A stretch of 64,000 nucleotides of DNA from a virus (IMGVR_UViG_3300046167_000554:89515-153514); one strand, 5' to 3'; shown: positions 54,515-62,904, counted from the stretch's first letter. The notes: generated from the letters alone by a model not told the origin. Numbers and translations are program-made.

Positions 54515-55366
54515 ATGAAAAATCTCGGATTGGTAGGATTGATTATCTTGCTCACCAGTGGGTGTGCAAGTATTCCTTCGTCTTATGATTCGTGTGATTC
54601 AACTGTAATGAGTAAGGTAGGTACTTGTATAGAAAAGGCAGAGGTCGTGAAGATACCGACCTATCAAGAACTTTCAGACTTACCACCTGCTAAAGTAATG
54701 CCAGTAGTTGCAGTTTATGGGTTCTTAGATAAGACAGGACAAAGGAAGAGAATGGATGGAGTTGCATCTTTCTCTACTGCAGTGACCCAAGGTGCAGAAG
54801 CATTTTTAATTGATGCACTTAAGACTGCTGGAAAAGGTAAATGGTTTAGAGTAGTAGAGAGAACAAATTTGGATGCACTTGTAAGAGAGAGACAGATTGT
54901 TCGTTCTGCTAGAGAAGACTTTGCAAATCAAGAAGGTAATGAGGATTCCCCAACGGGTATTCAACCTCTCTTGTTTGCTGGTATCCTACTTGATGGTGGG
55001 ATAATTGGTTATGACACTAACATTGAAAGTGGTGGTAGGGGTGCAAGAACACTTGGTGTTGGAGCATCAGTTTCCTATCGAAGAGATGTGGTGACTGTAA
55101 GTTTGAGAGGAATCTCAGTTCTTACAGGAGAAATATTACTTAATGTACAAACCACTAAGACTATTCTTAGTACTGGTGGGGGGTATGATGTGTTCAAATT
55201 TATGGACATGGATACCCAACTTGTGGAAGTAGAAGACGGAGTTGCAACAAACGAAGGAGTATCGAAAGCTACTCGTTCTGCAATTGAACTTGCAGTCTTA
55301 GAACTAATATACCAAGGACACGATAGAGGTTTTTGGAAAATAGAGGAAAAACAAAATGAGGAATAA
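54515..55366 (+). CDS. csgG: Curli export pore CsgG
   Basis: A 283-residue lipoprotein: lipobox 'LLTSGC' with Cys17. The mature protein aligns well with E. coli CsgG over its whole length: 'VVAVYGFLDKTGQ', 'FSTAVTQGAEAFLIDALKTA', 'NLDALVRERQIVRSAREDFA', 'GGIIGYDTNIESGGRGAR', 'DRGFWKI'. CsgG forms a nonameric outer-membrane channel. Two of three constriction residues known from E. coli (Tyr51 and Asn55) are replaced around 'RMDGVASFSTAV', while the Phe is kept. It overlaps the next gene by 11 nt. Confidence 0.95.
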   Translation: MKNLGLVGLIILLTSGCASIPSSYDSCDSTVMSKVGTCIEKAEVVKIPTYQELSDLPPAKVMPVVAVYGFLDKTGQRKRMDGVASFSTAVTQGAEAFLIDALKTAGKGKWFRVVERTNLDALVRERQIVRSAREDFANQEGNEDSPTGIQPLLFAGILLDGGIIGYDTNIESGGRGARTLGVGASVSYRRDVVTVSLRGISVLTGEILLNVQTTKTILSTGGGYDVFKFMDMDTQLVEVEDGVATNEGVSKATRSAIELAVLELIYQGHDRGFWKIEEKQNEE

Positions 55367-56084
55367 ATTATTCATTACATTATGTTTATCATTAGGGTTA
55401 ACTGGATTCGTATCTGCTGGAGCAGACGATAACGAAATTTGGTTACAACAGTCGGGTGACAATTTAGTCTTAAATTTCACTCAAAGGGGTTATGGAAACA
55501 AAGTCGGATTAGATGACTTTTCAGGAACATCAGCTGATATGATTATCACTGGTGCATCTAACACCTTTACATTAGTGCAAGACGGAGATAACAACAAATT
55601 ATATGGGCCTTTTCTTGCAGATAGTTCAACAGTAAATTTAACGTTTACTGGTGATTCTAACTCCATGGATTGGAACGTAGGATATGTTGGTAGTGCAGAT
55701 AACTTAAACATGTTAGGTGTTATTACAGGTGACTCAAACACATTTGACATTGATGTCGGATATGATGCATCTGCAGAATATCTTAACTGGGATTTAGTAC
55801 TTACTGGTGACTCAAACGTATTCACTACTAAGATAGATAGTGACAATGCAGTTTGGAACTGGACTATTACAGGTTCATCAAATGATATTAATACTAACCA
55901 ATCAGATGCAACCGATAACAGTATCACTGCAGTCTTAACTGGTTCTACAAATGATATAGACATCATTCAGAAAAGTGGAACTACAGGTTGTCCAACTGGT
56001 CAGTCATGTAGTGGTATTATTGATGTATCTTTCGTGACTTCTAATGCAAATATTGATATCGTTCAGAAAGATTCTGGCGAGTAG
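55356..56084 (+). CDS. Curlin-like repeat protein 1
   Basis: A 242-residue protein: signal peptide 1-21, then seven repeats with a G-[DSA]-[SNT]-N turn ('VITGDSNTFDIDVGYD', 'VLTGDSNVFTTKI') at roughly 20-25 residue spacing, and 'LQQSGDN', 'FTQRGYGN' near the start. This is the pattern of curlin and CsgA-like amyloid subunits. Near the end is a Cys pair ('GCPTGQSC'). Probably exported by CsgG next to it. It is not CsgA by sequence identity, only by repeat logic. Confidence 0.72.
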   Translation: MRNKLFITLCLSLGLTGFVSAGADDNEIWLQQSGDNLVLNFTQRGYGNKVGLDDFSGTSADMIITGASNTFTLVQDGDNNKLYGPFLADSSTVNLTFTGDSNSMDWNVGYVGSADNLNMLGVITGDSNTFDIDVGYDASAEYLNWDLVLTGDSNVFTTKIDSDNAVWNWTITGSSNDINTNQSDATDNSITAVLTGSTNDIDIIQKSGTTGCPTGQSCSGIIDVSFVTSNANIDIVQKDSGE

Positions 56085-57180
56085 TCTTTTACTTATTGGT
56101 TCAGTTTCAGCTGAACCGATAGGTGAGATTATAGAATATAAGGGTTCAGCAGGACTTCAGAGAGACGGAGAGTCTACTCTTGTCAGTGCAAATACTGAAC
56201 CTGAAGTCTTGATGTATGATACAGCAAAGACCCAAAATGGTAGAATGAAAATTCAGTTCAAGGGTGACCAAGAACTAGACTTAACAGAACATACCAAGGT
56301 TTGGATAGACGAGGTTTACTATGACCCCGACCCATCCAAGTCAAAGATGGCCATAAGAATGGCACAAGGCACTGCTCGGTTTGCTTCGGGTTTCGGTGGA
56401 AAAATAAAGAAAAGTAACATAAATATATCTACACCTACTGCACAAATTGCTGTGGTTGGAACCGACTTCACTACAAGTATTGATGAACTCGGAAGGTCAC
56501 TTGTTATACTTTTGCCTGATAAATTTGGTAATCCTTCAGGTAAAATTATAGTCAGTAACGCAGGTGGAAGTGTAACACTAGAAGAGGCCTATCAAGCAAC
56601 GATGGTTTCAACTTTTGATGATTCACCCACTAAACCAGTGACAGTGAATGGTATTGATGGGAGTATGATTGACAATATGTTTATTGTGAATCCACCCGAA
56701 GAGGTTACAGAACAAGTTGCAGAAGAATCGTCTAACAACGAAAATGATAGTAACAACATTCTAGACGTGGACTTCCTAGAGTTCAATGATTTAGAAGAAG
56801 ACTATTTTGAAGATGATGAATTGGAATATACAGAACTCGACAGAGACTTATTAGATGTCGATTTCTTACAAGATTTACTGGATGTAGTTTTAGAGATTGA
56901 CCGAAAGGTTGGTATTGATGCACAAAGAAGGTCAGACCCCTTTGGAGTTGCAAGAATAGAAGGAACTGCATTTGGGTTGGACAAGGACTCTCAATACAAT
57001 ACAATTGTAGATAAGGGTCTTGGTCAAATTTGGTTCTATAGGGAAGTACAGGGAATTATCTCTATTAAAATCCCAATCTATGCACAAGCAACGATTAGAA
57101 CCACTACAGACGAAAAAGGTTCACTAATTAAAGTGGGTGATGGTTCGTCTATAAATATTACCATCACACAAACAAACTAG
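56044..57180 (+). CDS. FecR-domain periplasmic protein
   Basis: A protein of up to 378 residues, starting inside the previous gene (ATG 56044 or TTG 56053). Signal-like N-terminus 'KILASSLLLIGSVSAEP', then a FecR domain (about residues 25-180: 'GEIIEYKGSAGLQRDGEST', 'ISTPTAQIAVVGTDFTTSI'), then an acidic linker and a second beta segment. FecR domains sit in the periplasm, often pairing with sensors. In bacteria FecR genes are commonly next to CHASE2 cyclases, as here. Confidence 0.85.
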   Translation: MQILISFRKILASSLLLIGSVSAEPIGEIIEYKGSAGLQRDGESTLVSANTEPEVLMYDTAKTQNGRMKIQFKGDQELDLTEHTKVWIDEVYYDPDPSKSKMAIRMAQGTARFASGFGGKIKKSNINISTPTAQIAVVGTDFTTSIDELGRSLVILLPDKFGNPSGKIIVSNAGGSVTLEEAYQATMVSTFDDSPTKPVTVNGIDGSMIDNMFIVNPPEEVTEQVAEESSNNENDSNNILDVDFLEFNDLEEDYFEDDELEYTELDRDLLDVDFLQDLLDVVLEIDRKVGIDAQRRSDPFGVARIEGTAFGLDKDSQYNTIVDKGLGQIWFYREVQGIISIKIPIYAQATIRTTTDEKGSLIKVGDGSSINITITQTN

Positions 57181-57189
57181 GAGAATTAT

Positions 57190-57339
57190 ATGAATAGTAT
57201 GTTAGAAAAACTTCGTAATTGGCATGAATTTCAGTTAACTGGATTTCAAGATGCAATGAGACTTGACGATTACCATATGTTATGGTTATCATTTAGTAAA
57301 GGAGTAATATTCACATTATTATTTTTATGGATTATCTAA
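57190..57339 (+). CDS. Small membrane protein
   Basis: A 49-residue protein, 'MNSMLEKLRNWHEFQLTGFQ', with one C-terminal membrane segment ('SFSKGVIFTLLFLWII'). Preceded by a GGAGAATT sequence. Its stop overlaps the next start (TAATG). Part of the curli-like block; function unknown. Confidence 0.55.
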   Translation: MNSMLEKLRNWHEFQLTGFQDAMRLDDYHMLWLSFSKGVIFTLLFLWII

Positions 57340-57974
57340 TGAAAAGAATTATATTATTAATTTTATTGACACCTCTAACATGGGCTGGGGATAACCACGT
57401 CCATGTTGAGCAGGTAGGAAGTGGAGACGTTGACCTTACCATAACACAAGCAGGTTATGACAATGAAATTAAGTTCTCATTTGCACATAGTGGAAACACA
57501 TTCAATCTATTACAAACAGGAAATGGAAACTCTATTTCTTGGGTCTCTTACTGGGGGCCAGGAAAGTCTTGGGGTGGTGACGTAGACGGAATCAACAATA
57601 CTGAAAACGTAGAACAGAGTGGTGGTGCAACATATGGTAGACACATATGGGGAGACAGTAATACAGTAGACATATATCAAAACGGAAGTCACACACATAA
57701 CATAGACATTCACTCAAACTCAGTAGACCATGAACTACACCAGTCGGGTAGTGGTTCACATTATGCACACACTTACTTTTATGGAAGTGCAACAGGTTCA
57801 GATACCAGTATCATGCAGAAGGGTTCGGGAAATCACAATGCACAAATTCAACTTCAAGGAAACTATCCTACAACACTGAATCTTTTACAAGAAGGTTCAA
57901 CAAACAAATCATATACACTCACCCAAAATTGTGTTACAGCAGGTGGTTGTTCAGTATCGGTCACTCAACAATAA
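57339..57974 (+). CDS. Curlin-like repeat protein 2
   Basis: Start chosen at ATG 57339 ('MKRIILLILLTPLTWAGDNH'), giving 211 residues with a signal peptide of about 16. Eight Q-x-G motifs follow, such as 'HVEQVGSGDVDLTITQAGYD' and 'NTFNLLQTGNGN', in the style of curlin repeats. It ends with a Cys pair ('NCVTAGGCSVSVTQQ'), like the other curlin-like protein. Likely a second exported amyloid-like subunit. Confidence 0.75.
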   Translation: MKRIILLILLTPLTWAGDNHVHVEQVGSGDVDLTITQAGYDNEIKFSFAHSGNTFNLLQTGNGNSISWVSYWGPGKSWGGDVDGINNTENVEQSGGATYGRHIWGDSNTVDIYQNGSHTHNIDIHSNSVDHELHQSGSGSHYAHTYFYGSATGSDTSIMQKGSGNHNAQIQLQGNYPTTLNLLQEGSTNKSYTLTQNCVTAGGCSVSVTQQ

Positions 57975-57975
57975 T

Positions 57976-58374
57976 ATGGCATATTCACAAAAAGTAATCG
58001 ACAGATTTGAAGGTGTTCTCAATGCACCCGAACAATTCTCTGTTGGTAGATTCGACCCCAATGACCCTAATGTTGCAACAGGAATGACTGGAGCTCCTGC
58101 TTGTGGAGATGTGATGAAACTGCAACTCAAACTTGACGAGAACGAAATGATAGTAGACGTGAAGTTTAAGACTTATGGTTGTGGAAGTGCAATTGCAAGT
58201 AGTTCATTATTTGTTGACTTACTCAAAGGTAAAACTATAGAAGAAGCAAAACTTATTAAAGATAAAGAGATTGCAGAAATTCTAGAATTACCACCCATAA
58301 AATTACACTGTAGTGTTCTTGCAGAAGACTCAATCAGAAAGGCAATAGAGGATTGGGAAACAAAGAGTGTATAG
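57976..58374 (+). CDS. iscU: Iron-sulfur scaffold protein IscU
   Basis: Start at ATG 57976, 132 residues. The three cluster cysteines are present: Cys43 ('GAPACGDVMKL'), Cys69 ('TYGCGSA') and Cys112 ('KLHCSVLAEDSI'). The order and spacing match E. coli IscU (37, 63, 106) with a constant shift. It builds Fe-S clusters and passes them to target proteins. Placed inside the curli-like block, just before the cyclase, 4 nt from the previous stop region. No iscS or other Fe-S genes are seen in the window. Confidence 0.9.
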   Translation: MAYSQKVIDRFEGVLNAPEQFSVGRFDPNDPNVATGMTGAPACGDVMKLQLKLDENEMIVDVKFKTYGCGSAIASSSLFVDLLKGKTIEEAKLIKDKEIAEILELPPIKLHCSVLAEDSIRKAIEDWETKSV

Positions 58375-60205
58375 TTGGAAAACAGTCCTCATCACAATCG
58401 GTGTATTTGTAGGACTTAAAATTTGGTCTCCTTATCTCGTAGAGAATATCACTTGGTCTTACTTTGATGTTCTTCATCAGAGTCAGGAAAAAGTTCAGGT
58501 AGATGACATAGTCTTAGTAGACATAGACGAGAAGTCACTTGAAGTGTTCGGTCAATATCCTATCAAACGTAGTATCTATAGGGATATCCTACTTGACACT
58601 CATTACACTAATACACATGTTTTCACTCAACTCTTTAACCAACCTGATAGAAATCAGGGAGAGGATGAAATCTTTGCAGAAGGATTAGTCAATAGATTGA
58701 CAATTCTATCAGCTGCACCTACCATTCAAAAGAACACTGGTTCTGCACCCTTCGTAGGTAACTCTACTTTCGGTAGTGGAAAGGCAACAGACCACCTATG
58801 GAATTTTACAGGAATATCAAGTCCTATCAGGATACTTCAGGATAATACTTACGGAGTTGGGGTTACTGTTGCAACACCTAGTGTAACTGGGACTGCAAAC
58901 TTTGATGGAACGATAAGGTCTATCCCGTTAATCGTAACTGCAAACGAACAGGTATATCCGTCTCTTGCACTGGAAACACTTCGTGCATTAAAAGACCAAC
59001 CATCCTATCAAACTAAAATTACAGAAGTCGGAGTAGAGTGGGTAAGAATGGGTAGAGACAAACCTATTACCACCACTCCAACAAGTGATGTTATGGTAAC
59101 CTATTGGAATGAGTTCCAACGGGTTTCTGCAGTAGACTTACCTAATCTAAATCTTACTAATAAGATTCTTGTATGGGGTCTGACGGCAGAGGGTTTAAAT
59201 AATCCAGTTTCAACCCCAGTGGGAATATTGTATCCTCACGAAGTTCAAGCAAACCATATCCAAACCGCCTTGTCAGGAGTTCAAATACAACAATCCTACT
59301 ATCTTGAATTGCTCGAGATTGTTCTTCTGATGACAGTTCTTGTATTGATATTGGTGATGGTTTACAGGCTTCCCACAATTCTTTCGGGGATAATGAGTCT
59401 AACACTTGTAGGACTTCAAATCTTCGGGAGTTATTATATTTGGACTTCAAGTCTCGTTCTTTTCGATACCTTCTTTTCATCAATTGCCTCCTTGATTGTG
59501 TTTGGTCATGCCTCTTTCAATCAATACTATACAACCTACCAACTCAAAGAAGAAATTAAGAAGCAGTTCCAAAAGTATTTATCTCCTGACATGGTTGACC
59601 AACTCGCAGAGAATCCCGATTTACTTAAATTAGGTGGAGATAGAAAGGAACTTACTTTCATGTTTATGGACATATGTGGATTCACCCCCATAAGCGAACA
59701 CTACATGAAACAAGACGACCCCGAGGGATTAGTAGAATTGATTAACAAATTCCTTGACATGCAAACAAAGATAATCCTAAATAATAATGGAACAATTGAT
59801 AAGTATATGGGCGATTGTATTATGAGTTTTTGGAATGCACCTTTAGATTGTCCCGACCATGCCGAGATGGCAGTCAAGTCTGCAGAAGAAATACTAATTG
59901 CTACCAAGGAACTCAATGAAGAACTCAAACCACTCGGCCTTCCCCCTATCAATGTTGGTATTGGTATTAACACTGGTGAGTGCATCGTTGGAAACATGGG
60001 GTCAGAACTTAGATTTGACTATTCCGTCATTGGAGATGCCGTCAACCTTGGAGCTAGACTCGAAGGACAAACAAGAAATTATGATGGGGTGGACGTGTTG
60101 TTGGGACAAGAAACATATCGACAATGTCCGTCTAGAGCATTCACTGAAGTCGACAGGATTACAGTTAAAGGAAAATCCGAACCAGTTACAGTTTACACTA
60201 TCTGA
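58367..60205 (+). CDS. CHASE2 membrane adenylate cyclase
   Basis: A 612-residue protein from the GTG at 58367. One N-terminal membrane helix, a CHASE2 sensor domain (about residues 40-300: 'DDIVLVDIDEKSLEVFGQYP'), three further membrane helices (about 308-395) and a class III cyclase domain (about 425-612). Metal Asp in 'MDICGFT' and 'DKYMGDC', the purine-specific Lys-Asp pair and the Asn/Arg of 'VNLGARLE' are all present. It should make cAMP (or cGMP). It overlaps iscU by 8 nt and belongs to the FecR-containing block. A cyclase of this kind is unusual in a phage. Confidence 0.92.
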   Translation: MYSWKTVLITIGVFVGLKIWSPYLVENITWSYFDVLHQSQEKVQVDDIVLVDIDEKSLEVFGQYPIKRSIYRDILLDTHYTNTHVFTQLFNQPDRNQGEDEIFAEGLVNRLTILSAAPTIQKNTGSAPFVGNSTFGSGKATDHLWNFTGISSPIRILQDNTYGVGVTVATPSVTGTANFDGTIRSIPLIVTANEQVYPSLALETLRALKDQPSYQTKITEVGVEWVRMGRDKPITTTPTSDVMVTYWNEFQRVSAVDLPNLNLTNKILVWGLTAEGLNNPVSTPVGILYPHEVQANHIQTALSGVQIQQSYYLELLEIVLLMTVLVLILVMVYRLPTILSGIMSLTLVGLQIFGSYYIWTSSLVLFDTFFSSIASLIVFGHASFNQYYTTYQLKEEIKKQFQKYLSPDMVDQLAENPDLLKLGGDRKELTFMFMDICGFTPISEHYMKQDDPEGLVELINKFLDMQTKIILNNNGTIDKYMGDCIMSFWNAPLDCPDHAEMAVKSAEEILIATKELNEELKPLGLPPINVGIGINTGECIVGNMGSELRFDYSVIGDAVNLGARLEGQTRNYDGVDVLLGQETYRQCPSRAFTEVDRITVKGKSEPVTVYTI

Positions 60206-60509
60206 ACCACCTAGTACGTTTGACTGGACTGCATTCTATACTCTTCAACTACTAGATATCTATTCTACATATCGTGGACTTAAATATGATTGTGTCGTAG
60301 AAATGAATCCAATCGTAGGAGAGTCTCCTTCAGTTGCTAGAATGTTTGCAGTTAAGACTGCAATTCTAATACCTGCTATTGAGGTGGATAGAAGAAACAA
60401 CGAAATAACTGAAGATACATTCCACGAAATGAACTTTCTTATGTCCATAGTAGTTGCAAATAACTTTGACCAAGTAAAACAGGCAAAAAAATATTGCAAT
60501 AAAAGATAA
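60081..60509 (+). CDS. Small conserved protein, DUF5658-like
   Basis: The frame to the stop at 60509 carries 'WTAFYTLQLLDIYSTYRGLK' and 'NPIVGESPSVARMFAVKTAI' followed by 'LIPAIEVDRR', the shape of a small DUF5658-type protein with membrane segments. The start is uncertain: the first clear in-frame ATG is at 60081, inside the cyclase, and a downstream alternative start is possible. It may be the last gene of the block. Confidence 0.5.
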   Translation: MMGWTCCWDKKHIDNVRLEHSLKSTGLQLKENPNQLQFTLSEPPSTFDWTAFYTLQLLDIYSTYRGLKYDCVVEMNPIVGESPSVARMFAVKTAILIPAIEVDRRNNEITEDTFHEMNFLMSIVVANNFDQVKQAKKYCNKR

Positions 60510-60516
60510 AAACCCC

Positions 60517-60565
60517 TTGAAATTTTAGAAAAAGTCCTTATAATAGTAGTATGGTGTTATAAATA
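60517..60565 (+). promoter_or_regulatory. Sigma70-like promoter and late box before hsp20
   Basis: TTGAAA (60517-60522), 16 nt, TATAAT (60539-60544), then a TATAAATA late box at 60558-60565. The Hsp20 start has AAAGGAGAA (60613). Two promoter types suggest expression through much of infection. Confidence 0.72.
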
Positions 60566-60624
60566 CCATTGTGATGCCCATTAGGGGTCACATAACAATA
60601 ACTTGCTTAATAAAGGAGAAAACT

Positions 60625-61041
60625 ATGACTATCTATGACGATGTCTTCGGGAAATCATTCCCATTCGCAATCGGGTTCGACAGAACTCTACAACTATTAG
60701 AACGTGCTGATACACATTCTAATGTAAACTATCCACCTTACAATATTGTAAAACACGATGCAGAGAACTTCTCTATCGAACTTGCAGTAGCTGGATTTGA
60801 TAAGAAAGATATTTCAATCTCAAAAGAGAAAGAAGTTCTTGCAATTGAAGGTAAACAAAAGGATGGAGAGGAACTTGAGTATGTCCATAAAGGACTTGCA
60901 TCACGTTCATTCAAAAGAACATTCACACTTGCAGACGATATAATCGTTAAAGGTGCAGATATGAAGAATGGTATTTTGAGTGTCAGTTTAGAGAGAATTG
61001 TGCCTGAGGAAGACAAACCTCAAGAAATCAAAATTTCTTAA
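60625..61041 (+). CDS. Small heat-shock protein Hsp20
   Basis: Start at ATG 60625 (138 residues) with a good ribosome site. The alpha-crystallin domain is clear: 'FSIELAVAGFDKKDISISKE' and 'GLASRSFKRTFTLADDIIVK' and 'MKNGILSVSLERIVPEEDK'. It is an ATP-independent chaperone, common in marine T4-like phages. Confidence 0.92.
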   Translation: MTIYDDVFGKSFPFAIGFDRTLQLLERADTHSNVNYPPYNIVKHDAENFSIELAVAGFDKKDISISKEKEVLAIEGKQKDGEELEYVHKGLASRSFKRTFTLADDIIVKGADMKNGILSVSLERIVPEEDKPQEIKIS

Positions 61042-61049
61042 AAAACCCC

Positions 61050-61078
61050 TTACAGATACACCTGTTATGAGTTATAAT
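61050..61078 (+). promoter_or_regulatory. Sigma70-like promoter
   Basis: TTACAG (61050-61055), 17 nt, TATAAT (61073-61078), upstream of the peroxiredoxin gene. An inverted sequence, GATACACC / GGTGTATC, spans 61055-61087. Confidence 0.6.
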
Positions 61079-61112
61079 GGGTGTATCTTTTTTATATTAT
61101 GGAGAACTAAAA

Positions 61113-61637
61113 ATGTCAGAAGAAATTCACATGGGTAAACCACTAGAGGTAGGAATGTCCTTACCCGAAGTAATAGTCCCAGTCAGAGTCGATGGAGACT
61201 TTGTAATGTTAGACACTAAAGAACAATTTGCAGATAAGAGAGTAATCTTATTTGGATTGCCTGGTGCATTCACCCCAACATGTTCATCACAACAATTGCC
61301 TGGCTTTGAGAAACTATTCTCTCAATTCCAAGAAAAGGGAATTGATGAAATCTATTGTGTATCAGTTAACGATTCATTCGTAATGAATGCATGGTTTGAT
61401 GGTCAAGGGATTGAAAATGTGAGACCACTTCCCGATGGGAATGGTGAGTTTACACATGAGATTGGTGCAGAATGTAGAAAGTCTAATCTAGGTTTTGGTA
61501 TGAGGTCTTGGAGATATGCAGTTGTAGCCAACAATGGTATTGTTGAACAGGTGTTTATTGAAGAAGGATATCAAGACAATGCAGAGAACGACCCTTACGA
61601 GGTATCAACACCCGAAAACGTTCTAGAAAACCTCTAG
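61113..61637 (+). CDS. Peroxiredoxin, Prx5-like
   Basis: Start at ATG 61113 (174 residues) with GGAGAAC upstream. Peroxidatic Cys57 lies in 'LPGAFTPTCSSQQLPGF', the Prx5 signature. It reduces peroxides and could protect the cell or the phage from oxidative stress during infection. The domain is complete. Confidence 0.88.
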   Translation: MSEEIHMGKPLEVGMSLPEVIVPVRVDGDFVMLDTKEQFADKRVILFGLPGAFTPTCSSQQLPGFEKLFSQFQEKGIDEIYCVSVNDSFVMNAWFDGQGIENVRPLPDGNGEFTHEIGAECRKSNLGFGMRSWRYAVVANNGIVEQVFIEEGYQDNAENDPYEVSTPENVLENL

Positions 61638-61664
61638 ACAATACTACGCTAAATATAGTATAAT
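61635..61664 (+). promoter_or_regulatory. Sigma70-like promoter, 6 nt before ATG
   Basis: TAGACA (61635-61640), 18 nt, TATAAT (61659-61664), then AGGTTT and the ATG of queD at 61671. The spacing predicts a nearly leaderless transcript. Confidence 0.6.
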
Positions 61665-61670
61665 AGGTTT

Positions 61671-62108
61671 ATGTCATATAGAGTAATCAAAACATATGGA
61701 AATGATACTGGATTATCATGTGCATTCCGTCAATGGAAAGCAGATAGTCACTGCAATCTAATACATGGATATGCATTAGGTTTTGAAATTACTTTTGAGT
61801 CAAAGACACTAAACGATAAGAATTGGGTTATTGACTTTGGAGATTTGGGTGTGTTAAAAGATTTTCTTAAAAAGTCTTTTGACCATACAACTGCAGTTGC
61901 AGAAGACGACCCAAACCTTATTGAGTTTACTAACCTAGAAAAATCGGGTATGATTAACTTGTTCATTATGAAAAATGTAGGATGTGAAGCATTTGCACAA
62001 TTAGTGTATGACTTCTGTTCAACCACTTATGGTGACGACAGAGTTAAAGTCGTATCAGTAAGATGTTTTGAACATGGAGCAAATAGTGCTGTATTCGGAA
62101 ATTTTTAG
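61671..62108 (+). CDS. queD: QueD-like 6-carboxytetrahydropterin synthase
   Basis: A 145-residue protein of the QueD/PTPS family: 'ADSHCNLIHGYALGFEITFE' is the zinc and catalytic Cys segment, and 'FDHTTAVAEDDPN' is the second part. The usual H-G-H is H-G-Y here, so one zinc ligand differs. I have seen this variant in phage QueD-like proteins. It works in preQ0 synthesis, followed directly by queE. Confidence 0.82.
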   Translation: MSYRVIKTYGNDTGLSCAFRQWKADSHCNLIHGYALGFEITFESKTLNDKNWVIDFGDLGVLKDFLKKSFDHTTAVAEDDPNLIEFTNLEKSGMINLFIMKNVGCEAFAQLVYDFCSTTYGDDRVKVVSVRCFEHGANSAVFGNF

Positions 62109-62904
62109 AAGTATTCAAGGTGAAGGTCATTACACGGGAGTCCCAACTGTTTGGTTGAGATTCTTTGGTTGTAATTTAGAGTGTAATGGATTTGGCCAGA
62201 CCAATCCTAAAGACCCATCTACATATGAACTACCTTACGAAAAGATTGACCTAACAGAGATAACATCCGTAGAGGAATTACCAGTATTCAAATACGGATG
62301 TGACTCTTCTTATTCATGGTCTAAAAAGTTTGCAAAGATACAAAAGAAAGGAACACCCGAAGAGGTTGCAGAGAACCTTCAATCTCTGATTACATCAGAC
62401 CAATATCATATTGCATTCACTGGTGGAGAACCATTACTACCAGCTGCACAAAAGAATATGGTAAAGATAATGGAACACATGAAGCATCATGACATTACCA
62501 TTGAAACTAATGGTACTCAACAACTTAAAACAGAATTTCACAATTACTTTTCATTCTATGACAAAGAGTTATTCTTTTCAATCAGTCCTAAGATACAGGG
62601 AACTAGTGGAGAGATAGATGCAGTCAAACCCGAAATCATTAAAACATATCATGACCTATCTGATAAAGGTCAACTTAAGTTTGTTTGTAATGGAACCGAT
62701 GAGTCATGGGAAGAGATTGAAAATGCAATACAAGATTGTAGAGACCTAGGTATTGAATATCCAATATGGATTATGCCTGTAGGTGCATTAGAAGAAACAC
62801 AAAAAGACAATGCAGCTATGATTGCAGAACAAACAATGGATAGAGGATACAATGTATCTGCAAGAGTTCATTGTTACATATGGGGAAATCAAATTGGAAC
62901 GTAA
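62074..62904 (+). CDS. queE: QueE 7-carboxy-7-deazaguanine synthase
   Basis: Start at ATG 62074 (or GTG 62086), overlapping queD by about 35 nt, about 276 residues. 'FRSIQGEGHYTGVPTVWLRF' and 'FGCNLECNGFGQTNP' start the radical-SAM region. The third cluster Cys is displaced by a long insert to 'KYGCDSSYSW', seen also in phage forms. 'AFTGGEPLLPAAQ' and 'ETNGTQQL' follow. It converts 6-carboxytetrahydropterin to CDG on the way to preQ0. Confidence 0.88.
   Translation: MEQIVLYSEIFRSIQGEGHYTGVPTVWLRFFGCNLECNGFGQTNPKDPSTYELPYEKIDLTEITSVEELPVFKYGCDSSYSWSKKFAKIQKKGTPEEVAENLQSLITSDQYHIAFTGGEPLLPAAQKNMVKIMEHMKHHDITIETNGTQQLKTEFHNYFSFYDKELFFSISPKIQGTSGEIDAVKPEIIKTYHDLSDKGQLKFVCNGTDESWEEIENAIQDCRDLGIEYPIWIMPVGALEETQKDNAAMIAEQTMDRGYNVSARVHCYIWGNQIGT

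Noticed and set aside
59157-59483. Minus-strand frame inside the cyclase gene
   Set aside because: Entirely inside a strongly supported gene; no promoter or ribosome site.
59898-60080. Upstream extension of the gene at 60081 into the cyclase
   Set aside because: The extension lies in another frame of conserved cyclase catalytic sequence, so it is a shadow.
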